A stretch of DNA of 64,000 bases, taken from NCBI GenBank assembly GCA_902800005.1, contig CADCCP010000010.1:1-64000 (forward strand). Direction: 5' to 3'. Positions 45,910-53,552 of the stretch are shown one piece after another. Every line of letters begins with the position of its first letter. Position 1 is the stretch's first letter. Made by a program: the position numbers and the translations under genes. Below the pieces are notes generated by a model, which saw only the letters and a list, made by a program, of their open reading frames with translations, did not search any database and had not been told where the DNA came from. This DNA comes from an uncultured Ruminococcus sp. GTDB lineage: Bacteria > Bacillota > Clostridia > Oscillospirales > Acutalibacteraceae.

Positions 45910-46058
45910 GGTTGTTCCCCTTTCGGTATGAAAAATTATTTCGGCTTATATCATATCAAAAAAATTCCGATCATACAATACTTATTATAAAAAAACTTGA
46001 CTTTTTGCAAAGTATGTGTAAAAATGATAGCAAATATGTTGAGAAACGGGGAGTATCT

Positions 46059-46838
46059 ATGAACAGGATAGTATCACTGAAGGTATTGCACTGCGGATAT
46101 GAGGAATTCAGAATGCAGGAGCTGTATCTGAACACGGACTTCAATACAGAAGTGCTGCCGATAAACGTAATCTTGATGGAGCATAGGAAGTTCGGTCATA
46201 TACTTATAAACACGGGCTGCACGAAAGAAATGAAAAGGAATCCCATTGCTTATTCAAAGTATATGTTGAAGCACAGAGTGAGTTTCAAAAAAGAGGATAC
46301 CGTCATTGAACAGCTTGAAAAAGAAGGCATGGATGCCTTGTGTATCAAAAAAGTCCTGCTGACACATACCAATGCCGAATGCTGCGGAGCATTGCCGCTT
46401 TTGCCGAAGTATGAGCTTATGTCAACGGCACAGCTTCTGTGTGTACTGAGATTCGATAACGACTCCGACAATATCATCAAAAGCACATTCCCGAAAGAAA
46501 GTGTTCCGATGAAGGCATTCAATGTTTTCAAGGGGGAGACACCTTTGAAAAGCTGTTTCAAATATGTGTATGATGCACTTGGTGACGGCTCTGTGCTGGC
46601 TGTTGACATAAGGGGAGCGGCAAATGCCATGACAGGATATTTTATCCCTGAAGAAAATGTATTTTTTGCAGCGGATGCCGCCATTGACGAAAGGGTGCTT
46701 GAAAGCGACCTTTTTCCATCGGAAAAGCTGCTTGCCATGCAGTATGATGCAGATGACTATATATCCACGCTCGCAACGCTGAGAAAACTTCACCGTACCT
46801 GTCCTGAGATCAGATTCATCTTTTCTCACTCGAAATAA
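46059..46838 (+). CDS. Metallo-beta-lactamase-fold protein with degenerate metal motif
   Basis: 259 residues. The order of strands and blocks follows lactonase-like MBL proteins: NVILMEHRKFGHILINTGC, then VLLTHTNAECCGALPLLPKY near residue 100, then a GHTPG-like region replaced by DIRGAANAMTGYF, FFAADAAIDE, and a final IRFIFSHSK. The canonical HxHxDH is THTNAEC here, so at least two metal ligands are missing. The ATG at 46059 has GGGGAG six bases upstream; longer frames start inside the divergent promoter region. The protein is probably a non-catalytic or altered-metal member. Confidence 0.75.
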   Translation: MNRIVSLKVLHCGYEEFRMQELYLNTDFNTEVLPINVILMEHRKFGHILINTGCTKEMKRNPIAYSKYMLKHRVSFKKEDTVIEQLEKEGMDALCIKKVLLTHTNAECCGALPLLPKYELMSTAQLLCVLRFDNDSDNIIKSTFPKESVPMKAFNVFKGETPLKSCFKYVYDALGDGSVLAVDIRGAANAMTGYFIPEENVFFAADAAIDERVLESDLFPSEKLLAMQYDADDYISTLATLRKLHRTCPEIRFIFSHSK

Positions 46839-46847
46839 AAAAACAGT

Positions 46848-46880
46848 CCGAACAGTTTTGAATTGTTCGGACTGTATATT
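46848..46880. terminator. Bidirectional terminator
   Basis: ACAGTCCGAACA pairs with TGTTCGGACTGT around a nine-base loop, with an A-run before and a T-run after; it serves the convergent genes at 46059 and 46888. Confidence 0.88.
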
Positions 46881-46887
46881 TTTTATG

Positions 46888-48174
46888 TCAGCTTATAAGT
46901 CTGAGTCTGCCTATAAAGGGAATATCTTTTGCCTTGCCCTGTTTGATGGAGGTGAATGAGCAGTATATTATAAATATAGGTATCGCAAAGCATATAGCAA
47001 AAAAGACGATCGCAGCTATCCAACCGCCGAATGTCAGGTATTTGAAAGCCTCTACACCGTTGTTGTAGACGGATGCTGTGCAGGCATTGCAGACCACGAC
47101 ACCCATGATGAGTGAATAGAAAATAATGGACGGTATCATTGTAATGAGTGTAAGAAGTCCCTGATTACCGTAAAATCTCGCATAACGGGAGTAGTCCCTG
47201 AGTGTGAACGGGAACCAGAAGGTCAGACCGAAGCAGGCTATCAATGCATTTTTCTGATTTTTTGCAATGTCATCCTTGTCAAATTCATATGTATGATCTT
47301 TGGTATTCATGAACATATGTATGAAGCCCTTGACATTTTTAGGCATTTCCTTATTTTGCTGTTCTTCATTTTCGGACTTCTCCGACTTCTCAAACACGAA
47401 GTTCTTTGACACTTCATAGGGATTTTCTTTAGGTTCTTCGGGTTCTTCAGGCTGTTCGGGTATTTCTTCCGTCTGTTCGGTCTCCTGCACTTCAGCGGGA
47501 ACTTCCGTTTCTTCCGCAGGCATCTCTTCGGGAACATTTACAGGTTCTGCGGTCTCCTCAACAGCAGGCTGTTGTTGTTCATATACGGGCTGTTCCTGAA
47601 CAGCAGGCTGCTGTTGTTCATATACGGGCTGTTCCTGAACAGCGGGCTGTTGTTGCTCATATACGGGCTGTTCCTGGACTACAGGCTGTTGTTCATATTG
47701 CTGATACTGCTGTTCCTGGGGATATGAATTCTGCTGGGGATACTGAGGCTGCTGATATTGATTGTAATTGTTCTGAGGATATTGAGGCTGCTGATATTGG
47801 TTATAATTGTTCTGAGGATACTGAGGCTGCTGATATTGGTTATAATCATTCTGAGGATACTGAGGCTGCTGCTGATATTGGTTATAATTGTTCTGAGGAT
47901 ACTGAAGTTGCTGCTGATATTGGTTATAATTGTTCTGAGGATACTGAGGCTGCTGCGGATACTGGTTGTAATCGTTCTGCGGATACTGAGGCTGCTGATA
48001 GTTGTAGTCATTTTGTGGATACTGAGGTTGAGCATAGCCGTTGTTGTACTGGTCGTTATAGTCATCATACTGTTGAAATTGCTGTGGTTGGTCGTAAAAC
48101 TCATCATTTCCGCAGTTATCGCAGTATTCTGCTGCATCATCGACGGCTGCTCCGCATACGGGACATACTTTCAT
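46888..48174 (-). CDS. Zinc-ribbon membrane protein with Gln/Tyr/Asn-rich repeats
   Basis: 428 residues. The zinc ribbon is CPVCGAAVDDAAEYCDNCG (residues 4-22). Residues about 30-165 are imperfect repeats of PQYPQNxYNQYQQ, followed by YEQQQPAVQEQP repeats and an acidic E/P stretch. The C-terminal part (about 290-428) has a conserved basic/aromatic region (FHPF-type FTLRDYSRYARFYGNQG) and several transmembrane helices ending in KAKDIPFIGRLRLI, resembling small DUF4870-like proteins. AGGAGG precedes the ATG. The function is unknown; the repeat region is prion-like in composition. Confidence 0.8.
   Translation of the reverse strand: MKVCPVCGAAVDDAAEYCDNCGNDEFYDQPQQFQQYDDYNDQYNNGYAQPQYPQNDYNYQQPQYPQNDYNQYPQQPQYPQNNYNQYQQQLQYPQNNYNQYQQQPQYPQNDYNQYQQPQYPQNNYNQYQQPQYPQNNYNQYQQPQYPQQNSYPQEQQYQQYEQQPVVQEQPVYEQQQPAVQEQPVYEQQQPAVQEQPVYEQQQPAVEETAEPVNVPEEMPAEETEVPAEVQETEQTEEIPEQPEEPEEPKENPYEVSKNFVFEKSEKSENEEQQNKEMPKNVKGFIHMFMNTKDHTYEFDKDDIAKNQKNALIACFGLTFWFPFTLRDYSRYARFYGNQGLLTLITMIPSIIFYSLIMGVVVCNACTASVYNNGVEAFKYLTFGGWIAAIVFFAICFAIPIFIIYCSFTSIKQGKAKDIPFIGRLRLIS
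47560..48030 (-). repeat. In-frame low-complexity repeats of the zinc-ribbon protein
   Basis: Units of about 39 bp coding PQYPQNxYNQYQQ are repeated roughly eight times at 47720-48030, and about 45-bp units coding PVYEQQQPAVQEQ are repeated three to four times at 47560-47690. Some adjacent units are almost identical, so length variation between strains is likely. Confidence 0.85.
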
Positions 48175-48316
48175 TATAGATTCTCCTCCTTAAACAAATG
48201 GCGTTTTATAAAAGATCGCTCAAAGGCGATTTTGTTTACTGACATAATTATATTATATTTTTCAGTATATTGTCAATATCCTAATAGAAAATTTCGATTC
48301 AACTGCAAAAATAAAA

Positions 48317-48344
48317 ACAGAGGGCGAGTTTTCCCGCCCTCTGT
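48317..48344 (-). terminator. Terminator of the prmA-membrane protein-mrp operon
   Basis: ACAGAGGGCG pairs with CGCCCTCTGT around an eight-base loop; the minus strand continues with T-runs. Confidence 0.88.
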
Positions 48345-48347
48345 CTG

Positions 48348-49190
48348 TCAGAGTTTGCCTATTATATTTTCAAGTTTATCGGCAGCATCTTCGGCTTCGG
48401 GATTGATTATACTTTCCGCCTTGCCGTTGTCGCAGGCTTTTGCATTTTCCGGATCGATAGGCAATCTTGCAAGAATGTCAAGGCTGTATTCCTGAGCGAT
48501 ATTTTCGAGTTTGCTCTCACCGAATGGATAGTGTTTTTTCTTGCAGTCGGGACATACAAAGTAACTCATATTTTCAACGATGCCAAGAATAGGCACGTTC
48601 ATCAACTGAGCCATTTTCACGGCTTTTTCAACTATCATCGATACCAAGTCCTGCGGAGATGTCACGACTATGATGCCGTCAAGCGGCAGTGACTGGAACA
48701 CCGTCAAAGGCACATCGCCTGTTCCGGGAGGCATATCCACGAACATATAATCAACATTGCCCCAACACACATCCGTCCAGAACTGTTTGACAGTGCCTGC
48801 AAGTATAGGACCTCTCCATATAACAGGATCGTTCTCGTTTTCAAGCAGGAGATTGATGGACATGACCTTGATGCCCGAAGCTGTCACGGCAGGAAGAATA
48901 CCTTTTTCGGAGCCGTAAGCCTTTTCTGTGATACCGAAAGCCTTCGGTATAGAGGGACCTGTAATATCCGCATCAAGGATAGCCGTGTCATAGCCTCTTC
49001 TTGAAAACATCACTGCCAACAGTGATGTGACGATGGATTTGCCGACACCGCCCTTTCCGCTGACGACACCTATCACTTTTTTGACGGTGCTGTACTGGTT
49101 GAGCTGTTCGGTCATGTCGAGTGAAGAGGAGTTCTCCCTTGAGGAGCAGCTTTCACCGCATGAACTGCAATCGTGTGTACATTCTGACAT
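48348..49190 (-). CDS. mrp: Mrp/NBP35-family Fe-S cluster carrier ATPase
   Basis: 280 residues. The N-terminus has CTHDCSSCGESC, a cysteine cluster as in bacterial NBP35-type carriers. The deviant Walker A is SGKGGVGKSIVTSL, Walker B is VDMPPGTGDVPLTV, and the C-terminal CPDCKKKHYPFG carries the conserved CxxC that binds the bridging Fe-S cluster. It would deliver clusters to apo-proteins in the cytosol. It begins two bases after the preceding gene stop; the three genes form one operon. Confidence 0.95.
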   Translation of the reverse strand: MSECTHDCSSCGESCSSRENSSSLDMTEQLNQYSTVKKVIGVVSGKGGVGKSIVTSLLAVMFSRRGYDTAILDADITGPSIPKAFGITEKAYGSEKGILPAVTASGIKVMSINLLLENENDPVIWRGPILAGTVKQFWTDVCWGNVDYMFVDMPPGTGDVPLTVFQSLPLDGIIVVTSPQDLVSMIVEKAVKMAQLMNVPILGIVENMSYFVCPDCKKKHYPFGESKLENIAQEYSLDILARLPIDPENAKACDNGKAESIINPEAEDAADKLENIIGKL

Positions 49191-49192
49191 AA

Positions 49193-49729
49193 TTATTCTC
49201 CTTTTTCATCAGTGTTTTCAATTTGGTCTGCCACATCCGGCACAGTTTCGGCAAGTTCGTCGAATGTCTCCGAAAGAGCCTGCTGTTCATCTTTTTCAGC
49301 AGGTTCTTCGGAATTTTCATCAGGCTTCGGGGTATCAAGTTCATATCCGCTGAGGAATGTATAGGGGATACCGTAACCGAGTGCAACGGCCGCGAAATTG
49401 ACGATCTGAGAGTGACTTGCGATCTGCTGAGAGAAAGGCAGACCTTGTACTGTACCTGCAATGATGATATAGAGTGCAGGCAGTACCATTATTATAAGAG
49501 TAGCAAGCGAGAAGCGTTTGACCTGCTTGCCGTCGCCTACTCTTGTTGCATAGAAAAGTACAAGACCGAATACCGCATAGACTGACGACATGGCGAGCAG
49601 TTTTATATTGTCGGTCATTGTTGAGGAATCCTGTATCAGCAGGGCGAAAAAGTATGAGCATATAATAAATGCTGTCACAAGAAATGCGGAAAATATCAGA
49701 TTGGAAGTATCTTTATTCTTTTTCATCAT
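49193..49729 (-). CDS. Membrane protein with four predicted helices, unknown function
   Basis: 178 residues. Four hydrophobic segments (about 9-33, 44-66, 76-98, 108-130) and an acidic C-terminal tail rich in E, D and Q. GGAGG five bases before ATG 49729 fixes the start. It lies between prmA (17 bp) and mrp (2 bp) in an operon. I recognise no family. Confidence 0.8.
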   Translation of the reverse strand: MMKKNKDTSNLIFSAFLVTAFIICSYFFALLIQDSSTMTDNIKLLAMSSVYAVFGLVLFYATRVGDGKQVKRFSLATLIIMVLPALYIIIAGTVQGLPFSQQIASHSQIVNFAAVALGYGIPYTFLSGYELDTPKPDENSEEPAEKDEQQALSETFDELAETVPDVADQIENTDEKGE

Positions 49730-49746
49730 GGTTCCCTCCGAAAGCA

Positions 49747-50664
49747 TTATTTAAGCATTGCCACAAGACAAAGCCAATTTTTTTCTTCATACTGCCCGAT
49801 CATCTTCAAGTTATCGGGAAGTGCCGAAAGCAGATCATCAAGGCGTGAATCGATAATACCGCTCATGATGTAAACAGTTTTTTCATGCATGAGTTTTTCA
49901 ATATCTGCCGAAAGCATGATAATGGCATCAGCAACGATATTTGCCGTGATGATGTCAAAAGAGCCGCTGACTTCATCGGCGAGATTGCCGTGAATACCTG
50001 TGTATCTGTCGGCTACGTCATTGAGTTTTGCATTTTCGATCGATGCTTTCACGGCAAGTTCATCTATATCTATGCCTACAGCGGACTTTGCCCCCAACAG
50101 CAACCCTGCAACCGAGAGAATACCGCTTCCGCAGCCTACATCAAGCATGGTACAGTCTTTTGTCACATACTTTTCCAACGCCTGCAAGCAAAGTCTTGTT
50201 GTTTCATGCGTACCCGTACCGAATGCAACGCCGGGTTCTAAATTCATCACTATTCTTCCGTTAGGCTCGAAATCATCTCTCCATACGGGACGTATCAGAA
50301 GTTTTTCGCCGACTTCAATGGGTTTGAAATACTTTTTCCAGTTCTCAAGACAGCCTTCAACATCACAGTCACCTGAGTACAGCCTGTAAGGGATATTTTC
50401 AGATGCAAACCTTTCTTTGAGGAAAGACAGGGCTTCATTGGGGTTATCTTCGGGCGATATGTAAATATGCACCTTTGCTTTTGTTCTGTCCATTTTGAGC
50501 AGTTCCTCGTCAATGAGGTCTATATGTGCAATTTGCAGTACCTCTTCTTCAAGATTTGAGTAATCCTCTATGTATATGCCGTAAGGCACAGTCATTTGTG
50601 CAATACTTCCTGCAAGGTCAACATCCTTTGCATCGACCTCCGCAATGATCTCTGTCCAGTTCAT
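49747..50664 (-). CDS. prmA: Ribosomal protein L11 methyltransferase
   Basis: 305 residues. The SAM site is MLDVGCGSGILSVAGLLLGA, with upstream VAFGTGTHETTRLCLQALE and downstream TANIVADAIIMLS, which are typical PrmA blocks. The N-terminal domain binds L11. AAGGGA eight bases before ATG 50664 fixes the start; a GTG two codons earlier is less likely. First gene of the operon with 49193 and mrp. Confidence 0.95.
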   Translation of the reverse strand: MNWTEIIAEVDAKDVDLAGSIAQMTVPYGIYIEDYSNLEEEVLQIAHIDLIDEELLKMDRTKAKVHIYISPEDNPNEALSFLKERFASENIPYRLYSGDCDVEGCLENWKKYFKPIEVGEKLLIRPVWRDDFEPNGRIVMNLEPGVAFGTGTHETTRLCLQALEKYVTKDCTMLDVGCGSGILSVAGLLLGAKSAVGIDIDELAVKASIENAKLNDVADRYTGIHGNLADEVSGSFDIITANIVADAIIMLSADIEKLMHEKTVYIMSGIIDSRLDDLLSALPDNLKMIGQYEEKNWLCLVAMLK

Positions 50665-50862
50665 AAACACGTTCCCTTCATAAAAAAATCACAACAAATA
50701 TATTATAATATATTGCCAAAGAAAAAACAACCTCTAAAAAAATAAACCTGCCGAAATATTCTTTAAAAATATGTCAAGTTTGTTGCATTATTGATGTTGT
50801 AATTTTCATTGAAATCAATTATACTTATAATGTGAAGTTATATTTTAAATGGAAAGGCGGTG

Positions 50863-51558
50863 ATGATCGTGTTGGGGAAAAATGTGAGGATAGAGATATT
50901 CGGGACACTTGAAGACAGGTATCTGTATTCGGGCTTTATCACAGATGAAAAAAAAGGCGTATTACAGCAGGTCTACATAATCTCTGACAGGGAACTGCAT
51001 GGAGAGATCGAATGTACCATAATAGCAGAAGTGAGTTCCGAAAAGTATTCCCGCATACGATTTGTGGCCGCTCCTGCGGGATACATCTACTATGAGCCTG
51101 AGATACGAAAAAGACTTTGCAGAAAATCCGTTGCATTTGATAAGATAGTATGTGTATATGAAAAGTCATGCGGTGCTGTTGTATATCACCGTACAAGGCT
51201 CGGAGTGATAAAAGTCCTGCTCGTCAAAAACCACAACGGCAAGTGCTGGACATTCCCGAAAGGTCACGTTGAGCAGAACGAAACAGAACAGCAAACGGCT
51301 GTGCGTGAGATAAAAGAAGAAACAGGGCTTGATGTGGTCATAGAGCCGGGCTTCCGCCATACAAGTACATACAGACCTTTCGGAAAAACTAAAAAACAAG
51401 TCGTATTTTTTCTTGCAAAGGCAGATGCAAGTGCCGTTAACCTTCAGAAAAGTGAGATAGACTACTATCTTTGGGCAACCCTTGATGAAGCTATGCATAT
51501 ATGCAGATACGACAATGATACTAAAATTCTCCGTGAAGTAAAAAGACGACTTTTATAA
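50863..51558 (+). CDS. Nudix hydrolase with N-terminal extension
   Basis: 231 residues. The Nudix box GHVEQNETEQQTAVREIKEETGL (about 134-156) is complete. An N-terminal extension of about 100 residues contains a beta-rich stretch (MVRIEIFG...RELHGEIECTIIAE) of unknown fold and CxxSCGAVVYHR leading into the Nudix fold. Such proteins hydrolyse nucleotide diphosphates linked to other groups, including bis(5'-nucleosyl) tetraphosphates; the substrate is not evident. AAAGG precedes the ATG at 50863 (GTG three bases upstream is possible). Confidence 0.85.
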   Translation: MIVLGKNVRIEIFGTLEDRYLYSGFITDEKKGVLQQVYIISDRELHGEIECTIIAEVSSEKYSRIRFVAAPAGYIYYEPEIRKRLCRKSVAFDKIVCVYEKSCGAVVYHRTRLGVIKVLLVKNHNGKCWTFPKGHVEQNETEQQTAVREIKEETGLDVVIEPGFRHTSTYRPFGKTKKQVVFFLAKADASAVNLQKSEIDYYLWATLDEAMHICRYDNDTKILREVKRRLL

Positions 51559-51600
51559 TTCATAATGCACAATGCATAATGCACAATGAACAATCGGCAA
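51559..51600. repeat. Heptanucleotide tandem repeat (TGCATAA/TGCACAA class)
   Basis: TTCATAA, TGCACAA, TGCATAA, TGCACAA, TGAACAA, TCGGCAA in exact register immediately after the Nudix stop codon. Confidence 0.88.
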
Positions 51601-51645
51601 TCATGTTCAAACAGACTGTTTGAATATGATTGCTGATTTTTTGTG
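51598..51645 (+). terminator. Terminator of the Nudix gene
   Basis: TTCAAACA pairs with TGTTTGAA around a three-base loop, extended by a CAATCAT/ATGATTG stem, and followed by six T. Confidence 0.8.
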
Positions 51646-51650
51646 ACAGG

Positions 51651-51683
51651 CTACTTGACAATACAAAGTAGGTGTGATATATT
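51651..51683 (+). promoter_or_regulatory. Promoter of the PadR operon overlapping operator 1
   Basis: TTGACA (51655-51660), 17 bp, TATATT (51678-51683). The -35 lies inside the palindrome CTACTT-N9-AAGTAG at 51651-51671. Confidence 0.8.
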
Positions 51684-51692
51684 TATAGTAAG

Positions 51693-51713
51693 CTACTTGA
51701 TAATGCAAAGTAG
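51693..51713 (+). promoter_or_regulatory. PadR operator 2
   Basis: A second CTACTT-N9-AAGTAG palindrome, exactly 42 bp (four helical turns) from operator 1, between the start site and the padR start codon. Typical of PadR autoregulation. Confidence 0.78.
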
Positions 51714-51731
51714 ATGAAGGAGGATGAATGA

Positions 51732-52082
51732 ATGGACGATTCTCAGATATTAAAGGGTGTTTTAGAAGGCTGCGTGTTGGCGGTAATAGCAAGAGGTGAA
51801 ACCTACGGTTATGAAATATTGTCTGTGCTGGACGGGGCGGGATTTGATGACCTCATGGAAGGCACTTTATACCCCGTTTTGACAAGGCTTGAAAAAAAGG
51901 GGCTTATCTCGTGCAGAAAGGCAAAATCGCCTTTCGGTCCCATGAGAAAATATTATTCTATCACTGAAAAAGGCATTGTATATTTAAAGGAGTTTCACAG
52001 CAGCTATGCCAAAATAACCGCCGCTGCACAAAAAGTCTTTGACGGCGAGATCACAAAAGCAAAGGAGAATGAAAATGGCTGA
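51732..52082 (+). CDS. PadR-family transcriptional regulator
   Basis: 116 residues. Winged helix with VLEGCVLAVIARGETYGYEIL, GTLYPVLTRLEKKGLI and PFGPMRKYYSITEKG, the classic PadR pattern, then a dimerisation helix. It likely represses its own operon through the two operators at 51651 and 51693. AAGGAGGATG precedes the ATG. Its stop overlaps the start of the next gene. Confidence 0.94.
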   Translation: MDDSQILKGVLEGCVLAVIARGETYGYEILSVLDGAGFDDLMEGTLYPVLTRLEKKGLISCRKAKSPFGPMRKYYSITEKGIVYLKEFHSSYAKITAAAQKVFDGEITKAKENENG

Positions 52083-52776
52083 TAGATATGAATACTATGT
52101 CGGACAGCTTGAAGGCGACTATCTTGAAACATTCAAAAAAATACAGCGTTATGCCAATGTGAGCATTATAGGAAAGAAATATAAAAGAGAAGTCCTGTCA
52201 AGCATACTTGACACATTCCTCAATGCACAATCCGAAGGCAAGGATATTTCAAAAGTGGTCGGCAAAGATACGGAAAAATTCTGCCGTCAATGTTTCGGTG
52301 AAAATCCCCTCAGAGAGCATATTTTACCCGTATTTGAATATATGTTGCCGTTTGCACTTGCGTGGCTTGTAATACTTGCATGGAATGTCTTTGACATAAT
52401 CGTGTCGAGGAATGCCGTAGGCGATAAGATAGGTTTTTTCCATATAGCCGTCAGTTTGGATATACCGCCGTTTCGCCTGAACGGTATAGGCATTAGTCTG
52501 ATAGCTGTTTTAAGCTATGTTATATTTTGGATAATGAACGGCATGATAAAGAAAATGCTTTTCGGAAAGCACGCCAAAAATATCATGCTTTTGCAGTGCA
52601 TGAAAGGTGTTGCATTTGTATTATGCGTGATAGTCGGCATTGTAGCAGATACTTTCATACCGTTCTGTACACCTGCATGGATAGAGTTCACACTTCTGAC
52701 ACCGCCCGTGATTATCGTCTACGGTATTCTGAAAATATACGACTATTTCAAAAACAGAACCTTGAAATCCAAATGA
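52075..52776 (+). CDS. Membrane protein of a PadR module (DUF1048/DUF1700-like)
   Basis: 233 residues. A soluble N-terminal part (MADRYEYYVGQLEGDYLETF...VLSSILDTFLNAQSEGKD) is followed by about four transmembrane helices. Small membrane proteins of this layout usually follow padR genes and are thought to sense cell-envelope or drug stress. The start ATG at 52075 overlaps the padR stop by eight bases; AAGGAG precedes it. Confidence 0.8.
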   Translation: MADRYEYYVGQLEGDYLETFKKIQRYANVSIIGKKYKREVLSSILDTFLNAQSEGKDISKVVGKDTEKFCRQCFGENPLREHILPVFEYMLPFALAWLVILAWNVFDIIVSRNAVGDKIGFFHIAVSLDIPPFRLNGIGISLIAVLSYVIFWIMNGMIKKMLFGKHAKNIMLLQCMKGVAFVLCVIVGIVADTFIPFCTPAWIEFTLLTPPVIIVYGILKIYDYFKNRTLKSK

Positions 52777-52791
52777 AAGGATAGATCATTG

Positions 52792-53064
52792 ATGAAAAAT
52801 GGTATCACCTATATCGCAACAGGCTTGTTCAGTATGACAGTGACTGTCTTAATAATATGTTTTGCGGCATCGGGCAATATCGTACATAGTGCATCATGGG
52901 GTGATATTGCGTTTATTTATATGGTCTTTATCATAGTGTTTCTTGCATGGACTATTACAAAAAAACTGATATTTTTGGGAGTCGTCACAAAAAATCCTGT
53001 CATACTCATCAGCATGGCAGTTATTCCTTTGCTTGTATTTTGGCTCTTTTCGGCACGTTTCTGA
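52792..53064 (+). CDS. Small membrane protein of the PadR module
   Basis: 90 residues with three hydrophobic segments (about 8-28, 37-57, 67-86). It follows the previous gene by 15 bp and probably shares the PadR-controlled transcript. The ATG at 52792 is taken; the TTG three bases earlier is equally near the AAAGGA site. No family recognised. Confidence 0.7.
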   Translation: MKNGITYIATGLFSMTVTVLIICFAASGNIVHSASWGDIAFIYMVFIIVFLAWTITKKLIFLGVVTKNPVILISMAVIPLLVFWLFSARF

Positions 53065-53123
53065 AAAAATTTTTCCGCCAGTATACGTTTTGCAGATATA
53101 TATATAACAGGAGATGACGGAAT

Positions 53124-53201
53124 ATGGATATACTTGTTTTGGCACTGACAGGTATTCTCGTTATATTATTGTTTTTTATAAATACTTTAAAGTCACCGTA
53201 A
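53124..53201 (+). CDS. Very small predicted membrane protein (25 residues)
   Basis: AGGAG ten bases before ATG 53124 and a 25-codon frame reading MDILVLALTGILVILLFF and ending INTLKSP, i.e. one transmembrane helix with a short C-terminal tail. It lies at the end of the PadR module and resembles the tiny hydrophobic proteins that often close such operons. Too short for confident homology. Confidence 0.5.
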   Translation: MDILVLALTGILVILLFFINTLKSP

Positions 53202-53237
53202 AGTGAATAGTTGTATGCTGAATGTGCCATACTATAA

Positions 53238-53257
53238 GTGCCGTTAATAAACGGCAC
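53238..53257 (+). promoter_or_regulatory. Leader hairpin before the DUF1540 gene
   Basis: GTGCCGTT pairs with AACGGCAC around a four-base loop, immediately before the AAAGGAG ribosome site of the 53272 gene. It could hold translation in check. Confidence 0.55.
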
Positions 53258-53271
53258 AAAGGAGATATATA

Positions 53272-53445
53272 ATGGAAAAGCTCAACAAAAGTATACAATG
53301 TACGGTAGAGGATTGCAGATACCATTGTAAAAACCATGATTACTGCTCACTCGACACCGTGCATATCGGCACACATGAACATTACCCCTCAACAGATAAA
53401 TGCACAGACTGCCTTTCGTTCAGTGCAAAAACCGATCTGACATGA
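53272..53445 (+). CDS. DUF1540 small cysteine-rich protein
   Basis: 57 residues. The pattern CTVEDCRYHCKNHDYC...IGTH...KCTDCLSF is the DUF1540 signature (Cys/His-rich, probably metal-binding). AAAGGAG lies eight bases before the ATG. The function is unknown; similar genes are common in clostridia, where copies sit beside sporulation or stress genes. Terminator follows within five bases. Confidence 0.88.
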   Translation: MEKLNKSIQCTVEDCRYHCKNHDYCSLDTVHIGTHEHYPSTDKCTDCLSFSAKTDLT

Positions 53446-53449
53446 TAAA

Positions 53450-53483
53450 AGTGACCGCTGCAAAAATTCTTGCAGCGGTCACT
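53450..53483 (+). terminator. Terminator of the DUF1540 gene
   Basis: AGTGACCGCTGCA pairs perfectly with TGCAGCGGTCACT around an eight-base loop; T-tract is short. Confidence 0.8.
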
Positions 53484-53552
53484 TTGCACGTTGCAAATTC
53501 AAAAAGTTTGTGCTATGATAAAAGAAGTTTATAAGAGAAAGGGATCTTTAAA

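Noticed and set aside
47560..48030. CRISPR-like array
   Set aside because: Repeats are in frame inside a coding region and code for low-complexity protein; there are no unique spacers of constant size.
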